The notes under the pieces: model-generated
Seen by the model: only the letters and a program-made list of their open reading frames with translations
Database searches by the model: none
Told to the model about the DNA's origin: nothing
Position numbers and translations under genes: made by a program
Origin: Lysinibacillus sp.
GTDB lineage: Bacteria; Bacillota; Bacilli; Bacillales_A; Planococcaceae
Assembly: GCA_012735355.1 (NCBI GenBank)
Contig: JAAYHP010000083.1
Coordinates: 1-17,279, forward strand
Direction: 5' to 3'
Length of the DNA stretch: 17,279 bases
Shown here: in pieces, positions 7,410 to 14,926 of the stretch
How positions within the stretch are numbered: position 1 is the first letter of the stretch
Layout of the letters: each line of letters opens with the position of its first letter

Positions 7410-8237
7410 TTAGTTCAACGCTAAAACATGGAGAATCATCTGTGCATTCTGTGGAAAACGTGCATCATGTCGCGTAAATACTACATATTCATTAAATATT
7501 TCCTTCTTTGTGTTTCCGTAAAGAATCAGTCGATCGAAACGAAATGCAAGTGCTATAGACGTTTCCTTCTGTACCGTTGATAAAGTTAACACTCTGATTT
7601 TAGGGTGCACAAAGTCAGGAAACATTGTTAGCTGATAAGGGTTCTTATCGTCCCATGCAAGCAGTCCATCTTTAAATTCCTCAGGTAAATCTTCTGCTAC
7701 CGCCTGATACGATAAAAAATGAACCGGTTTTCCGCTTAATGGTTCTACACATTCATTTCCCGTATCAATGAACCCTTTCAATGAATATGTTTTTTGAAAA
7801 AGTTGTAACTCGCAATCTACGAGGAAAGATTGTTGTACTCTCTCCTTCGTCATATTCCTCCATTTCGAATGAATAAAGGTTAAACTAAGAACGGCAATGC
7901 TTGAACAAAAAATAAAAAAAATAAGATCCGTTTGTCTTAGTAAAAAGGGCAATAAACTAGTAAGCAAACCACCTAAAAAGAAAGTGGCAGCAAGAAGCAC
8001 TGTTCCTTGTTTTATGATTGTTTCTATTCGAAAAGAGAAAGCGAGTCCAATAAGTAGGAGAAAACTTGCTACAGCTCCTAAAAAGGAGTGGTAAAAAATC
8101 GATGACACGAGTCCGCTAAAGAATGCACTGAATAAAAGTCTTCTACGTTTCACATACAATCCCGTTATTTCTTGAGTAAACTTTAATAAAAAATAGTTAA
8201 ATAACGTATTGTATAGTATGAGTAATTCTCCAATCAT
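7410..8237 (-). CDS. spoIIGA: SpoIIGA, membrane aspartic protease that processes pro-sigmaE
   Basis: Protein of 275 residues. The N-terminal half holds about five hydrophobic membrane segments (roughly residues 2-20, 34-50, 52-68, 78-98 and 104-122). The C-terminal half is a soluble protease domain with the retropepsin-like active motif FIDTGNECVEPLSGKPV, whose catalytic aspartate is D158. In the family it sits in the sporulation septum and, when signalled by SpoIIR from the forespore, removes the sigmaE pro-sequence. It is shorter than the 309-residue B. subtilis protein but has a natural start and stop. ATG at 8237 has AGGAGG upstream. It is the first gene of the spoIIG operon, with sigE 20 bases downstream counting from the pro-sequence start. 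Confidence 0.93.
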   Translation of the reverse strand: MIGELLILYNTLFNYFLLKFTQEITGLYVKRRRLLFSAFFSGLVSSIFYHSFLGAVASFLLLIGLAFSFRIETIIKQGTVLLAATFFLGGLLTSLLPFLLRQTDLIFFIFCSSIAVLSLTFIHSKWRNMTKERVQQSFLVDCELQLFQKTYSLKGFIDTGNECVEPLSGKPVHFLSYQAVAEDLPEEFKDGLLAWDDKNPYQLTMFPDFVHPKIRVLTLSTVQKETSIALAFRFDRLILYGNTKKEIFNEYVVFTRHDARFPQNAQMILHVLALN

Positions 8238-8257
8238 TTTAGCGTCCTCCTATTAGT

Positions 8258-8325
8258 AGATTAACACTCTCACTGTGAGGAAAATGTCAAAACGTCGGAG
8301 CAATTTTAAAGTTTTCATTGACAAA
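8258..8325 (-). promoter_or_regulatory. Candidate spoIIG promoter with Spo0A boxes
   Basis: On the minus strand TTGACA lies at 8290-8285, with TAATCT at 8263-8258 (21-base spacer). An alternative -10, TGTTAA, is at 8266-8261 (18-base spacer). A Spo0A-type box TGTCAAA overlaps the -35 on the plus strand (8285-8291), and a second, TTTGTCAAT, is upstream on the minus strand (8325-8317). Spo0A-activated sigmaA promoters such as B. subtilis spoIIG have unusually long 21-22 base spacers and 0A boxes at the -35. The implied mRNA leader before the start codon is very short, which weakens the call. Confidence 0.42.
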
Positions 8326-8355
8326 ATATTGCATATAACGAGAAAATATTCACAT

Positions 8356-8401
8356 AAAAAGGAACTTTTTAGATAATATTTTATTATCTAAAAAGTTCCT
8401 T
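8356..8401 (-). terminator. Perfect 20-bp hairpin, terminator-like, upstream of spoIIGA
   Basis: Two perfectly complementary 20-base arms at 8359-8378 and 8382-8401 are separated by only three bases. On the minus strand the hairpin is followed at once by TTTTT, as in an intrinsic terminator for leftward transcription. There is no T run on the other side. The stem is AT-rich in its upper half. It would stop any ftsAZ readthrough, or a short transcript starting near 8425, before spoIIG. Confidence 0.7.
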
Positions 8402-8442
8402 CAATAGTACATTGCGAAAAATACATATGTTATTATAGAAAG

Positions 8443-8449
8443 TGTCGAA
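8443..8449 (+). promoter_or_regulatory. Consensus Spo0A box
   Basis: TGTCGAA is an exact match to the 0A box core. It lies in the ftsZ-spoIIGA gap, about 200 bases upstream of spoIIGA and 6 bases from a TATAAT hexamer on the minus strand (8437-8432). A seven-base match alone is weak, but the gap holds three such sites. Confidence 0.4.
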
Positions 8450-8483
8450 TTTTGCGATTATTGTAACATTATTTCCTTTAAAC

Positions 8484-8567
8484 AAAAAAGATTGCATTTG
8501 TGCCCTGTTAGACAATTAGTATGTATAAGAGTACGACTTGTCCTATATTAGCACCTATGCAATCTTT
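8484..8567 (-). terminator. Large imperfect stem-loop with T6 tail after ftsZ
   Basis: An 11-bp outer stem pairs 8487-8497 (AAAGATTGCAT) with 8557-8567. An internal loop and a GTGC/GCAC helix follow (8500-8503 with 8551-8554), then a further GACAA/TTGTC pairing (8511-8515 with 8538-8542) around a 22-base apex. On the minus strand the outer stem runs into six T residues (8489-8484). It starts 11 bases after the ftsZ stop, so it is probably the ftsAZ terminator, though its roughly 59-base structured interior is larger than usual. Confidence 0.65.
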
Positions 8568-8577
8568 CTTTATTAAT

Positions 8578-9720
8578 TTATTGATTTCGTCGATTTCGAT
8601 TTCTTAAGAATGTTGGGATATCTAGAATATCCTCTTGCGGTTGTCTACCGTATTCCGGTTGTTGTACTTCTCTTTCCCGGATTGGCGTTTGCTGTGGGAC
8701 AGAGTTCGTTTGTGTATTGCGCGAATTTAATGTTGGTCTTACATTAGGAGTGCTTGAAGGTGCAGCGTCATCAGAGAAACCAGTCGCAATGACTGTCACG
8801 ATAATTTCATCATTGAGATTTTCGTTAATAACAGAGCCGAAAATCATATTCATTTCATCATCCGATGCAGATGCAACGATATCAGCAGCCTCTTGTACTT
8901 CAAATAAACTTAAATTCGCACCACCTGTGATGTTCATAATTACGCCTTTTGCTCCGTCAATAGACGTTTCAAGCAACGGACTGGAGATGGCTTTCTTAGC
9001 AGCTTCTTGTGCGCGATTCTCACCAGATGCAATACCGATTCCCATTAAAGCTGATCCTTTATTCGACATGATCGTCTTCACGTCGGCAAAGTCTAAGTTA
9101 ATTAGTCCAGGTGTAGCAATCAAGTCGGAAATCCCTTGTACACCTTGTCGCAATACATTATCCGCTTCACGGAATGCTTCAAGCATCGGCGTGCTTTTGT
9201 CCACAATTTGTAATAATTTATCGTTCGGGATCACAATCAATGTATCTACTGCATCTTTCATTGCAGCAATTCCACCAATTGCTTGAGTTTGACGTTTCTT
9301 CCCTTCAAAGCTAAATGGTCGAGTAACTACACCAACTGTTAAAGCACCAAGATCTTTCGCAATTTGAGATATAACTGGTGCAGCACCTGTTCCAGTTCCT
9401 CCACCCATTCCTGCAGTGACGAAAACCATGTCAGCTCCTCGAAGTACTTCTTCACTTTGTTCCCGACTTTCTTCCGCAGCTTTTTTTCCTATTTCTGGAT
9501 TCGCCCCTGCTCCTAATCCACGAGTCAGTTTACTACCAATCTGTAATTTTACTTCCGCCTTCGATAGATTTAAGGCTTGAGCATCTGTATTTACAGCAAT
9601 AAATTCAACACCTTGAACACCATGTTCAATCATTCTATTAACCGCATTATTTCCTCCGCCACCTACACCAATGACTTTAATATTGGCTAGTTGGTCCATA
9701 GTCGTATCAAATTCTAACAT
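8578..9720 (-). CDS. ftsZ: FtsZ, tubulin-like division GTPase
   Basis: Tubulin homologue of 380 residues that polymerises into the Z ring and recruits the divisome. The N-terminal GTPase domain carries [13 protein letters not shown], the tubulin signature GGGTGTG at residues 106-112, and the T7 catalytic loop NLDFADV at residues 208-214. A variable Q/N/P-rich linker follows, and the C-terminal peptide [12 protein letters not shown] binds FtsA and SepF. The frame is open up to 9738, but ATG at 9720 is chosen because AGGAGG lies just upstream and [12 protein letters not shown] is the normal Firmicutes N-terminus. It is 45 bases downstream of ftsA and ends the division half of the cluster. Two hairpins follow. 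Confidence 0.98.
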   Translation of the reverse strand: MLEFDTTMDQLANIKVIGVGGGGNNAVNRMIEHGVQGVEFIAVNTDAQALNLSKAEVKLQIGSKLTRGLGAGANPEIGKKAAEESREQSEEVLRGADMVFVTAGMGGGTGTGAAPVISQIAKDLGALTVGVVTRPFSFEGKKRQTQAIGGIAAMKDAVDTLIVIPNDKLLQIVDKSTPMLEAFREADNVLRQGVQGISDLIATPGLINLDFADVKTIMSNKGSALMGIGIASGENRAQEAAKKAISSPLLETSIDGAKGVIMNITGGANLSLFEVQEAADIVASASDDEMNMIFGSVINENLNDEIIVTVIATGFSDDAAPSSTPNVRPTLNSRNTQTNSVPQQTPIREREVQQPEYGRQPQEDILDIPTFLRNRNRRNQ

Positions 9721-9765
9721 TTCTTCTCCTCCTACCACACTAGTCTAAAAATTTATTGTTGTTAT

Positions 9766-11058
9766 TTATTCAAAAAATTTATCAAATAATCGTTTTGCTT
9801 TGTCGATAACACTTGTTTTATTACTGTTATCGGCTTTTTCAGATGCATGAGATTGTTTTTTAGGAGGAGTAGTAACTGATCCTACCGTTGCATAAACAGG
9901 TGCATGTGAAACAGGGCTTCTTCCGTAAAATTCATCTTCTAAATGAGCATAACGGATTAAACCTACTGCAGTTGTAAATGACGGTTCTCGAACACCAATA
10001 TAATCAGGTACATAAATTCTCACGCGTGTTTGCATCACTTGGCGAGCAAGTTGTGCAATGCCTTCTAAGGAAGCAACACCGCCTGTAATAACTATTCCAC
10101 CAGGTAAATCTCTTACTCCTAAGCGAGCTAATTCATCCAACACTAACTCGAACAATTCTTCCAAGCGAACGCCGATAATTTCGGAAATAAACTTTTGACT
10201 ATATTCATCGGTTGAATCTGTACCAACGACAGGTACTTCAAATATTTCATCTTCCGATGCGTCATCATAAAATGCATGTCCATACTGTCTTTTTATATTT
10301 TCGGCTTGTTCAGTTGGTGTTTTTAGTACGATTGACAAATCTTTTGTAATATGATCTCCACCAACAGGAACGACACCTGTATGGGTTAATAAGCCATCTT
10401 CAAAAACAGCAATGGTCGTTGAACCACCACCAATATCTATAAATGCAGTGCCCTGATTTTTTTCATCCTCAGTTAAAGCAAAAAACCCAGCTGCAAGTGG
10501 CTGTAAATAAATTTCTTTAATATCAAGACCTGCTCGTTCTACACATCGAAGTACATTGTGTAACAGTGTACGAGATGTTGTAATCATTGTAGCATCCATT
10601 TCCAAACGGATACCAATCATACCACGAGGATCTTTTATTTCATCCAAATTATCTACAATAAATTGCTTTGGAATTAAATTTACTAGTTCCCGCTCAGGTG
10701 GTATCGACATAACTTGTGCGGATTCTATGACTCGTTCTAAATCTTCATCGGTAATTTCCCGATTTTCGCTATTCACAGCAACAACGCCTTTAACGGGTTG
10801 TAACATCGTTTGATTGGCGGGAATTCCTAAAACTACTTCTCTCACTTGAATTCCTGTCATTCGTTCTGCTTGTTCTACGGCTTTTTTAATCGATTGAACC
10901 GTTGCATCTATATCAACAATTGCGCCTTTTTTTACGCCATTTGTTCTAACATTTCCAACTCCTATGACATGTAACTGGCCGCCTGTTACGTCACCAATCA
11001 ATACTTTAATAGAAGAGGATCCTATATCGAGAGAAATATATATGTTTTGATGATTCAT
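9766..11058 (-). CDS. ftsA: FtsA, actin-like Z-ring membrane tether
   Basis: Actin-fold ATP-binding protein of 430 residues that attaches FtsZ polymers to the membrane and helps activate septal wall synthesis. Phosphate-1 loop SLDIGSSSIKVLIGD is at residues 9-23, with the FtsA-specific 1C domain after it (KKGAIVDIDATVQSIKKAVEQAERM). Phosphate-2 loop FIDIGGGSTTIAVF is at residues 206-219, and the adenosine loop GIVITGGVASLEGI is at about residues 325-338. The C-terminal amphipathic helix VIDKAKRLFDKFFE is the membrane-targeting sequence, reached through a serine/threonine-rich linker. ATG at 11058 has AAGGAGGTG upstream. It is followed by ftsZ after 45 bases, so the two form one operon. Confidence 0.97.
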   Translation of the reverse strand: MNHQNIYISLDIGSSSIKVLIGDVTGGQLHVIGVGNVRTNGVKKGAIVDIDATVQSIKKAVEQAERMTGIQVREVVLGIPANQTMLQPVKGVVAVNSENREITDEDLERVIESAQVMSIPPERELVNLIPKQFIVDNLDEIKDPRGMIGIRLEMDATMITTSRTLLHNVLRCVERAGLDIKEIYLQPLAAGFFALTEDEKNQGTAFIDIGGGSTTIAVFEDGLLTHTGVVPVGGDHITKDLSIVLKTPTEQAENIKRQYGHAFYDDASEDEIFEVPVVGTDSTDEYSQKFISEIIGVRLEELFELVLDELARLGVRDLPGGIVITGGVASLEGIAQLARQVMQTRVRIYVPDYIGVREPSFTTAVGLIRYAHLEDEFYGRSPVSHAPVYATVGSVTTPPKKQSHASEKADNSNKTSVIDKAKRLFDKFFE

Positions 11059-11153
11059 CTCACCGCACCTCCTTCGTATGCTACTACACTCATTCTATTT
11101 TAGAATACCATATATGTCTAAGTAAATTCTTCTAACATTTAAATTCTACCGCT

Positions 11154-11182
11154 ATTATACAGTTTTTTCATCCTTTTTTACA
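11154..11182 (-). promoter_or_regulatory. Possible promoter for ftsA-ftsZ
   Basis: A perfect -10 TATAAT at 11159-11154 overlaps the end of sbp, with a poor -35 (TGTAAA at 11182-11177) at 17 bases. ftsAZ in B. subtilis has several promoters just upstream. I saw no convincing sigmaH site in the rest of the 96-base gap. Confidence 0.35.
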
Positions 11183-11523
11183 TGTCTGTCTTCCCACTTT
11201 TGTATCAAAATTCGTCGAATGATTGCAATATTTTGAAAAAGTCTGACTCCAAAAGCAAATACTGCCGCTAAATATAAATCTACTCCTAAATGAACTCCTA
11301 AAAATGCAAGCCCGATAGCTAACGCGATATTAAAGAAAAAACCTGTTATAAATACTTTATCGTCATAAACTTGCTGTAAATTAGCTCGTATGCCACCAAC
11401 AATTGTATCTAGCGCAGCAAGCACAGCAATCGATAAATAGTTTTCATATACAGCAGGAATTTGAATATCGGTTAGAATACCTAGCGCTAGTCCTAAGATT
11501 AATCCTAAAAATGGTAACCACAT
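11155..11523 (-). CDS. sbp: Small basic protein Sbp (DUF1290), membrane protein
   Basis: Protein of 122 residues (B. subtilis Sbp has 121) with three to four hydrophobic segments and a charged C-terminal tail (IRRILIQKWEDRHVKKDEKTV). Conserved features are LGLILGLALGILTDIQIPAVYENYLSIAVLAALDTIVGGIRANLQ and FGVRLFQNIAIIRR. The family is found next to the DUF881 and ftsA genes in Firmicutes; its biochemical role is unknown. ATG at 11523 lies only 3 bases after the preceding ylxX stop, with AAGGGG upstream inside ylxX, so translation is probably coupled. Confidence 0.95.
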   Translation of the reverse strand: MWLPFLGLILGLALGILTDIQIPAVYENYLSIAVLAALDTIVGGIRANLQQVYDDKVFITGFFFNIALAIGLAFLGVHLGVDLYLAAVFAFGVRLFQNIAIIRRILIQKWEDRHVKKDEKTV

Positions 11524-11526
11524 ATT

Positions 11527-12243
11527 CTATTCCCCTTCACTTTTCAGCAAGTAAGTATTTGTTAATTTTCCATCAAAAGCATCAATCGTTATCTTTTCTT
11601 CTGCTGGATGAATTGTTAACTTTAAATTATCAAGGTAAAAATCATCTTGAAAAGTAGATGCATATAAATAACTATGAAGTTTTTCAGCCTGTTCAAAGTT
11701 CTCGGTTATGATGAGGATATCTACATTGGAATCACTGATAGGTATACTATTTACCGTCGTTTTCCCATTGATATCACGAATAGCCGTCGTATGAACGACC
11801 CTTTGCCCATCAATTTCAATATACAATCCATTATACCGATAAATTTCATTAATGAGACGAATAAATAGGTCAGGGGAAATGGGTTCAATCTCGAATCCGC
11901 TTAAAATCAATTCTTCTGCAGGGCGTATATTTAAACGAACTCCTGGACCGGTTACTTTTGATAGTCCGACTTTTTCCCTTAAGTTTTCAACCGTTGTTTG
12001 TAAAACTTTCGCTTGCTCCTCGCTACTAGCATCTTCATATTCTGCCACAATTTTTTTCAAGCTTGCGATTTCATTTAGTAGCTGAGAGTGTTGTTTTTTT
12101 TCTTCCGACAATTCTTGTCGTATTTCCCAAATATCCCTAGTATCTCGATGTTGTGGCTTTTGCACTGTGTTATATTGAACTGCGATCATAAAGCCAACAA
12201 TAAACGATATAATCGTTATCCGAATAATTACTTTCTTTTCCAC
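11527..12243 (-). CDS. ylxX: YlxX, DUF881 membrane-anchored coiled-coil protein
   Basis: Protein of 238 residues (B. subtilis YlxX has 237). It has a short cytoplasmic N-terminus, one membrane segment (about residues 6-23), a coiled-coil stretch (about 40-95), and the DUF881 domain with VTGPGVRLNIRPAE, LIRLINEIYRYNGLYIEIDGQRVV and the C-terminal hydrophilic strand region. The function is unknown; the family always sits beside division genes in Firmicutes and actinobacteria. The start codon is GTG at 12243, supported by a GGGGGAT ribosome site. It is a diverged paralogue of ylxW directly upstream, with the same architecture. Confidence 0.93.
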   Translation of the reverse strand: MEKKVIIRITIISFIVGFMIAVQYNTVQKPQHRDTRDIWEIRQELSEEKKQHSQLLNEIASLKKIVAEYEDASSEEQAKVLQTTVENLREKVGLSKVTGPGVRLNIRPAEELILSGFEIEPISPDLFIRLINEIYRYNGLYIEIDGQRVVHTTAIRDINGKTTVNSIPISDSNVDILIITENFEQAEKLHSYLYASTFQDDFYLDNLKLTIHPAEEKITIDAFDGKLTNTYLLKSEGE

Positions 12244-12268
12244 CTACCTATCCCCCATACGTTCCTCC

Positions 12269-12982
12269 TTAATCATTTATCGAAGGCATTTTAATATTAT
12301 CTAATTCTTGAATAGTAACTACAATTTGGTCGTTTAATAATTTATCAAAAACGCCACCCGAAATTTTAAGTGAAGACATTAAAGTTTGTGGATTTCCTAT
12401 AGCTTCTATTACAAAGGGTGCAGGAAATTGCTTACCATCAATAGTAATAACAGGGCCATTACAATGTATGTAGGAATTTGGTTTTAAACGTTGACCATTA
12501 ATTGCAATCCCTTCTGCACCGGATATTTTCAATTCGTTAATTACCATAAAAATATGACTCTCATGAACGATATAATCATTCGGATTCGTCGTTTTCGGGT
12601 CATAATCTCCATCTTTCAGTATTACTTTAATCCCACTACCTTGTGCTGGCAATTCTCCAAGAATCAGCCGTAAATTTTCTGCCTCTTGCGCTAGTTCTTT
12701 ATAATCATCTTCCACTTCCGCAAAGACTTTTTCATATTCCCTAATTTGAGCATTCAATGTATTGAGCTCGTCCATTAATTCATGATTGCGCTCTTGCTGT
12801 TCAATCAATTCAGTGCGAAATATATCTTCTTGTTCAAGATAGGCGGTGTTAACATTCACTTCGTCCTTCGCTAAATTATAAGAATAGCCGATAATGAAAC
12901 CAGTCGCTATACATACGACGAGCAAAATAAAATGCTTTCTCGTAAATTTATGTTGTTTTTTATTGTGAAGTCGATTCGTCAT
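12269..12982 (-). CDS. ylxW: YlxW, DUF881 membrane-anchored coiled-coil protein
   Basis: Protein of 237 residues with a basic cytoplasmic N-terminus (HNKKQHKFTRKH), one membrane segment at about residues 17-36, a long coiled coil (about 50-108), and the DUF881 domain (LPAQGSGIKVILKDGD, FMVINELKISGAEGIAINGQRL, ITIDGKQFPAPFVIEAIGNPQTL). The function is unknown. ATG at 12982 lies within the last 23 bases of divIB in another frame, with AGGAT upstream, so it is probably translationally coupled to divIB. It pairs with ylxX as a tandem duplication typical of this locus. Confidence 0.93.
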   Translation of the reverse strand: MTNRLHNKKQHKFTRKHFILLVVCIATGFIIGYSYNLAKDEVNVNTAYLEQEDIFRTELIEQQERNHELMDELNTLNAQIREYEKVFAEVEDDYKELAQEAENLRLILGELPAQGSGIKVILKDGDYDPKTTNPNDYIVHESHIFMVINELKISGAEGIAINGQRLKPNSYIHCNGPVITIDGKQFPAPFVIEAIGNPQTLMSSLKISGGVFDKLLNDQIVVTIQELDNIKMPSIND

Positions 12983-13793
12983 CCGCTTTCACATCCTGTT
13001 CTAACGTTTCATCATCGGATTTTATATCCATATCTAACTCTTTATATACTTCTGAATAAGGTTTATAATATGACCCCACCTCAATGTCAATTATTCCCTT
13101 TTCAGCACCTTCTAGGCTCTCTATTTGAGCTACAATCGATGGATAATATTTCATCTTTTCAGCTAAAGATGATATTTCAGCTCGCACTTCATAGCCGTCG
13201 TTCATATACAATCGAATCGCATATGGATCCGTATTGGAAGCGTTTAAATTAATTTGAGATATTAATGCGAGTATCTCATCATCCAGCTCTGATAATTCAT
13301 TTAATACAAGTTTTCTTATTTCTTCATCTTCAAACTGTAAAAACACAGGAGCATCAACAGTAGTCATGTCCTTTGCTTCTTTATAAATTACTCCATTTTC
13401 TAACATCGGATAAAACTTGTTATTATCCGAAATATAAGCCACTTTTCTATATTCCTCTAAAAGGATTTCAACTTTCGTTAACCATTTCCGGTTCACTTCT
13501 ACCTTTTTTATCCATTCCTCTTGTAAATTTTCTTCAATTGTAGAAGTTTTAAACCCCCACATGGAATCGCCAATTTGTAAACCTGACTTCTCCAAATAAT
13601 ATTCTTCGTCAGCTAATTCTGCACCGATAACTGTAATTTTTTGAATTTCACTATATGGAGATTGGAAATAAAGGAGTAAAAACAGAGTCAAAAGGAACAA
13701 TGAAATAATCACTGCAAATTTAAAGTTTGTACGCCTTCTTCTCCTTTGCTTCAATGTTGGTATGCGGTCTTCGATGTCTATTACTTTGTCCAT
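12960..13793 (-). CDS. divIB: DivIB (FtsQ), bitopic divisome protein
   Basis: Protein of 277 residues, slightly longer than B. subtilis DivIB (263). It is part of the DivIB-DivIC-FtsL complex that regulates septal peptidoglycan synthesis. There is a basic cytoplasmic tail (KQRRRRRTN), one membrane helix at about residues 25-43, a POTRA domain from about 48 (YSEIQKITVIGAELADEEYYLEKSGLQIGDSMW), the beta/FtsQ domain (IEENLQEEWIKKVEVNRKWLTKVEILLEEYRKVAYI), and an acidic disordered tail. The frame runs upstream to 13856 over the previous gene, but ATG at 13793 is preferred because AAAGGAGG precedes it. It follows the SpoVE-like gene after 19 bases, where murG and murB would be in B. subtilis. Confidence 0.94.
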   Translation of the reverse strand: MDKVIDIEDRIPTLKQRRRRRTNFKFAVIISLFLLTLFLLLYFQSPYSEIQKITVIGAELADEEYYLEKSGLQIGDSMWGFKTSTIEENLQEEWIKKVEVNRKWLTKVEILLEEYRKVAYISDNNKFYPMLENGVIYKEAKDMTTVDAPVFLQFEDEEIRKLVLNELSELDDEILALISQINLNASNTDPYAIRLYMNDGYEVRAEISSLAEKMKYYPSIVAQIESLEGAEKGIIDIEVGSYYKPYSEVYKELDMDIKSDDETLEQDVKADDESTSQ

Positions 13794-13812
13794 TTTTACT
13801 CCTCCTTTCCTG

Positions 13813-14901
13813 TTAAACGGTTCGATTTGATATGTTGATAATAATTCCAACCACAAACCAAATAATCATAAGGGAAGTTCCACCATAACTAATAAATGGT
13901 AATGTCACACCTGTAACAGGAATCAGTCCAATAACAACCCCTATATTTAGCGCTGCTTGAAATCCGATCATCACCATAAGAGAAGAGATTGCGTAAAAAT
14001 GTTCACTTCTCGTAGTTTGTAGAGCTAATCCCATTCCCGAATAAACAAAAAGGCAAAATAATGCTACAATCGCACATCCACCAATAAAACCTATTTCCTC
14101 TAAAATAATGGAGAAAATAAAGTCATTTTGTGGTTCTGGCAAATATAAAAACTTTTGTCTACTTTGTTGAAAGCCGTGACCAAGTAATCCAGCTGGTCCG
14201 ATGGCTAACAGTGACTGGACAGCTTGGAATCCACTACCTAACGGATCTTGCCACGGATCAATAAATGCTTCAATACGCTTCAAACGATAAGGTGCTGCAA
14301 GAATTAATCCAATTAATCCCATTACTCCAAGCAATATAAAGGCAACGTAAAGCTTCATTGGATAACGTGCAATAAAGAGCAAAATAAAGGAGGAAACAAT
14401 TAAAATAAATACAGAACCAAAATCCGGTTGTAACATGATTAACGCACTCGGAATAATGATAATTAAAAAGTGCTGAAATCTTACCACTCTTTCCCCACTT
14501 GGCACTTTGCTTAAAACATAACTTAAATACATCAATGTTGTAATCTTCACTTATTCGGCCGGCTGTACAGTTAAAGGACCGATCCCAATCCAACTTTGCG
14601 ATCCATTTCTCTCCAAGCCAATCCCAGGAATAAATACGAGGACGAGGAGAAATAAAGAAAATACATAAAAACTAACCCATGTTTTTTCATACTGCAAAAT
14701 TTGCATATTGCTAACAATCAAAAACACAATGATTGCTAGCAATAAATAAATGGATTGTTTAATGTAAAAAGGAATTTCTCCTTCGTAATGAATCGCACTC
14801 CAATATGTACCTGCCGAATAAATAAAAATAACTCCAACTAAGGAAAGCAAGAAAGCTGAAATAATGAATAGCCTTTTATACGTTAATTTCAGTGAAGGCA
14901 T
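13813..14901 (-). pseudogene. spoVE: FtsW/SpoVE-type SEDS protein gene, interrupted by in-frame TAA
   Basis: SEDS-family polytopic membrane protein that polymerises glycan strands from lipid II. Two frame-matched pieces flank a TAA at 14553-14551: 116 residues ending WIGIGPLTVQPAE, then 244 in-frame codons beginning VKITTLMYLSYVLSK and ending NISNRTV. B. subtilis SpoVE reads VQPSEFMKLAMIAFLAKFLS at this place, so the stop replaces a single residue (Phe/Leu; TTA to TAA would be one change). The catalytic aspartate region PEPQNDFIF is in the second piece. Without the stop the protein would have 361 residues, like SpoVE (366), and it follows murD as spoVE does. GTG next to the stop could in principle restart translation, but no ribosome site is seen. 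A divisional FtsW role is possible if no other copy exists. Confidence 0.85.
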
Positions 14902-14926
14902 CCTTTCCTAATCATTAATTGCTTAA

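Noticed and set aside
8520..8580. Short open frame through the post-ftsZ hairpin reading KDCIGANIGQVVLLYILIV
   Set aside because: It looks like a small hydrophobic peptide, but it has no start codon or ribosome site and coincides with the paired arms of a stem-loop.
8717..9286. 189-codon open frame on the plus strand inside ftsZ
   Set aside because: It is antisense to a fully conserved ftsZ, has no ribosome site and resembles no protein family; it reflects codon bias of the true gene.
14270..14593. 107-codon minus-strand frame spanning the SpoVE stop codon
   Set aside because: It is in a different frame from both halves of the SEDS protein and its product is unlike the family, so it is not evidence of a programmed frameshift.
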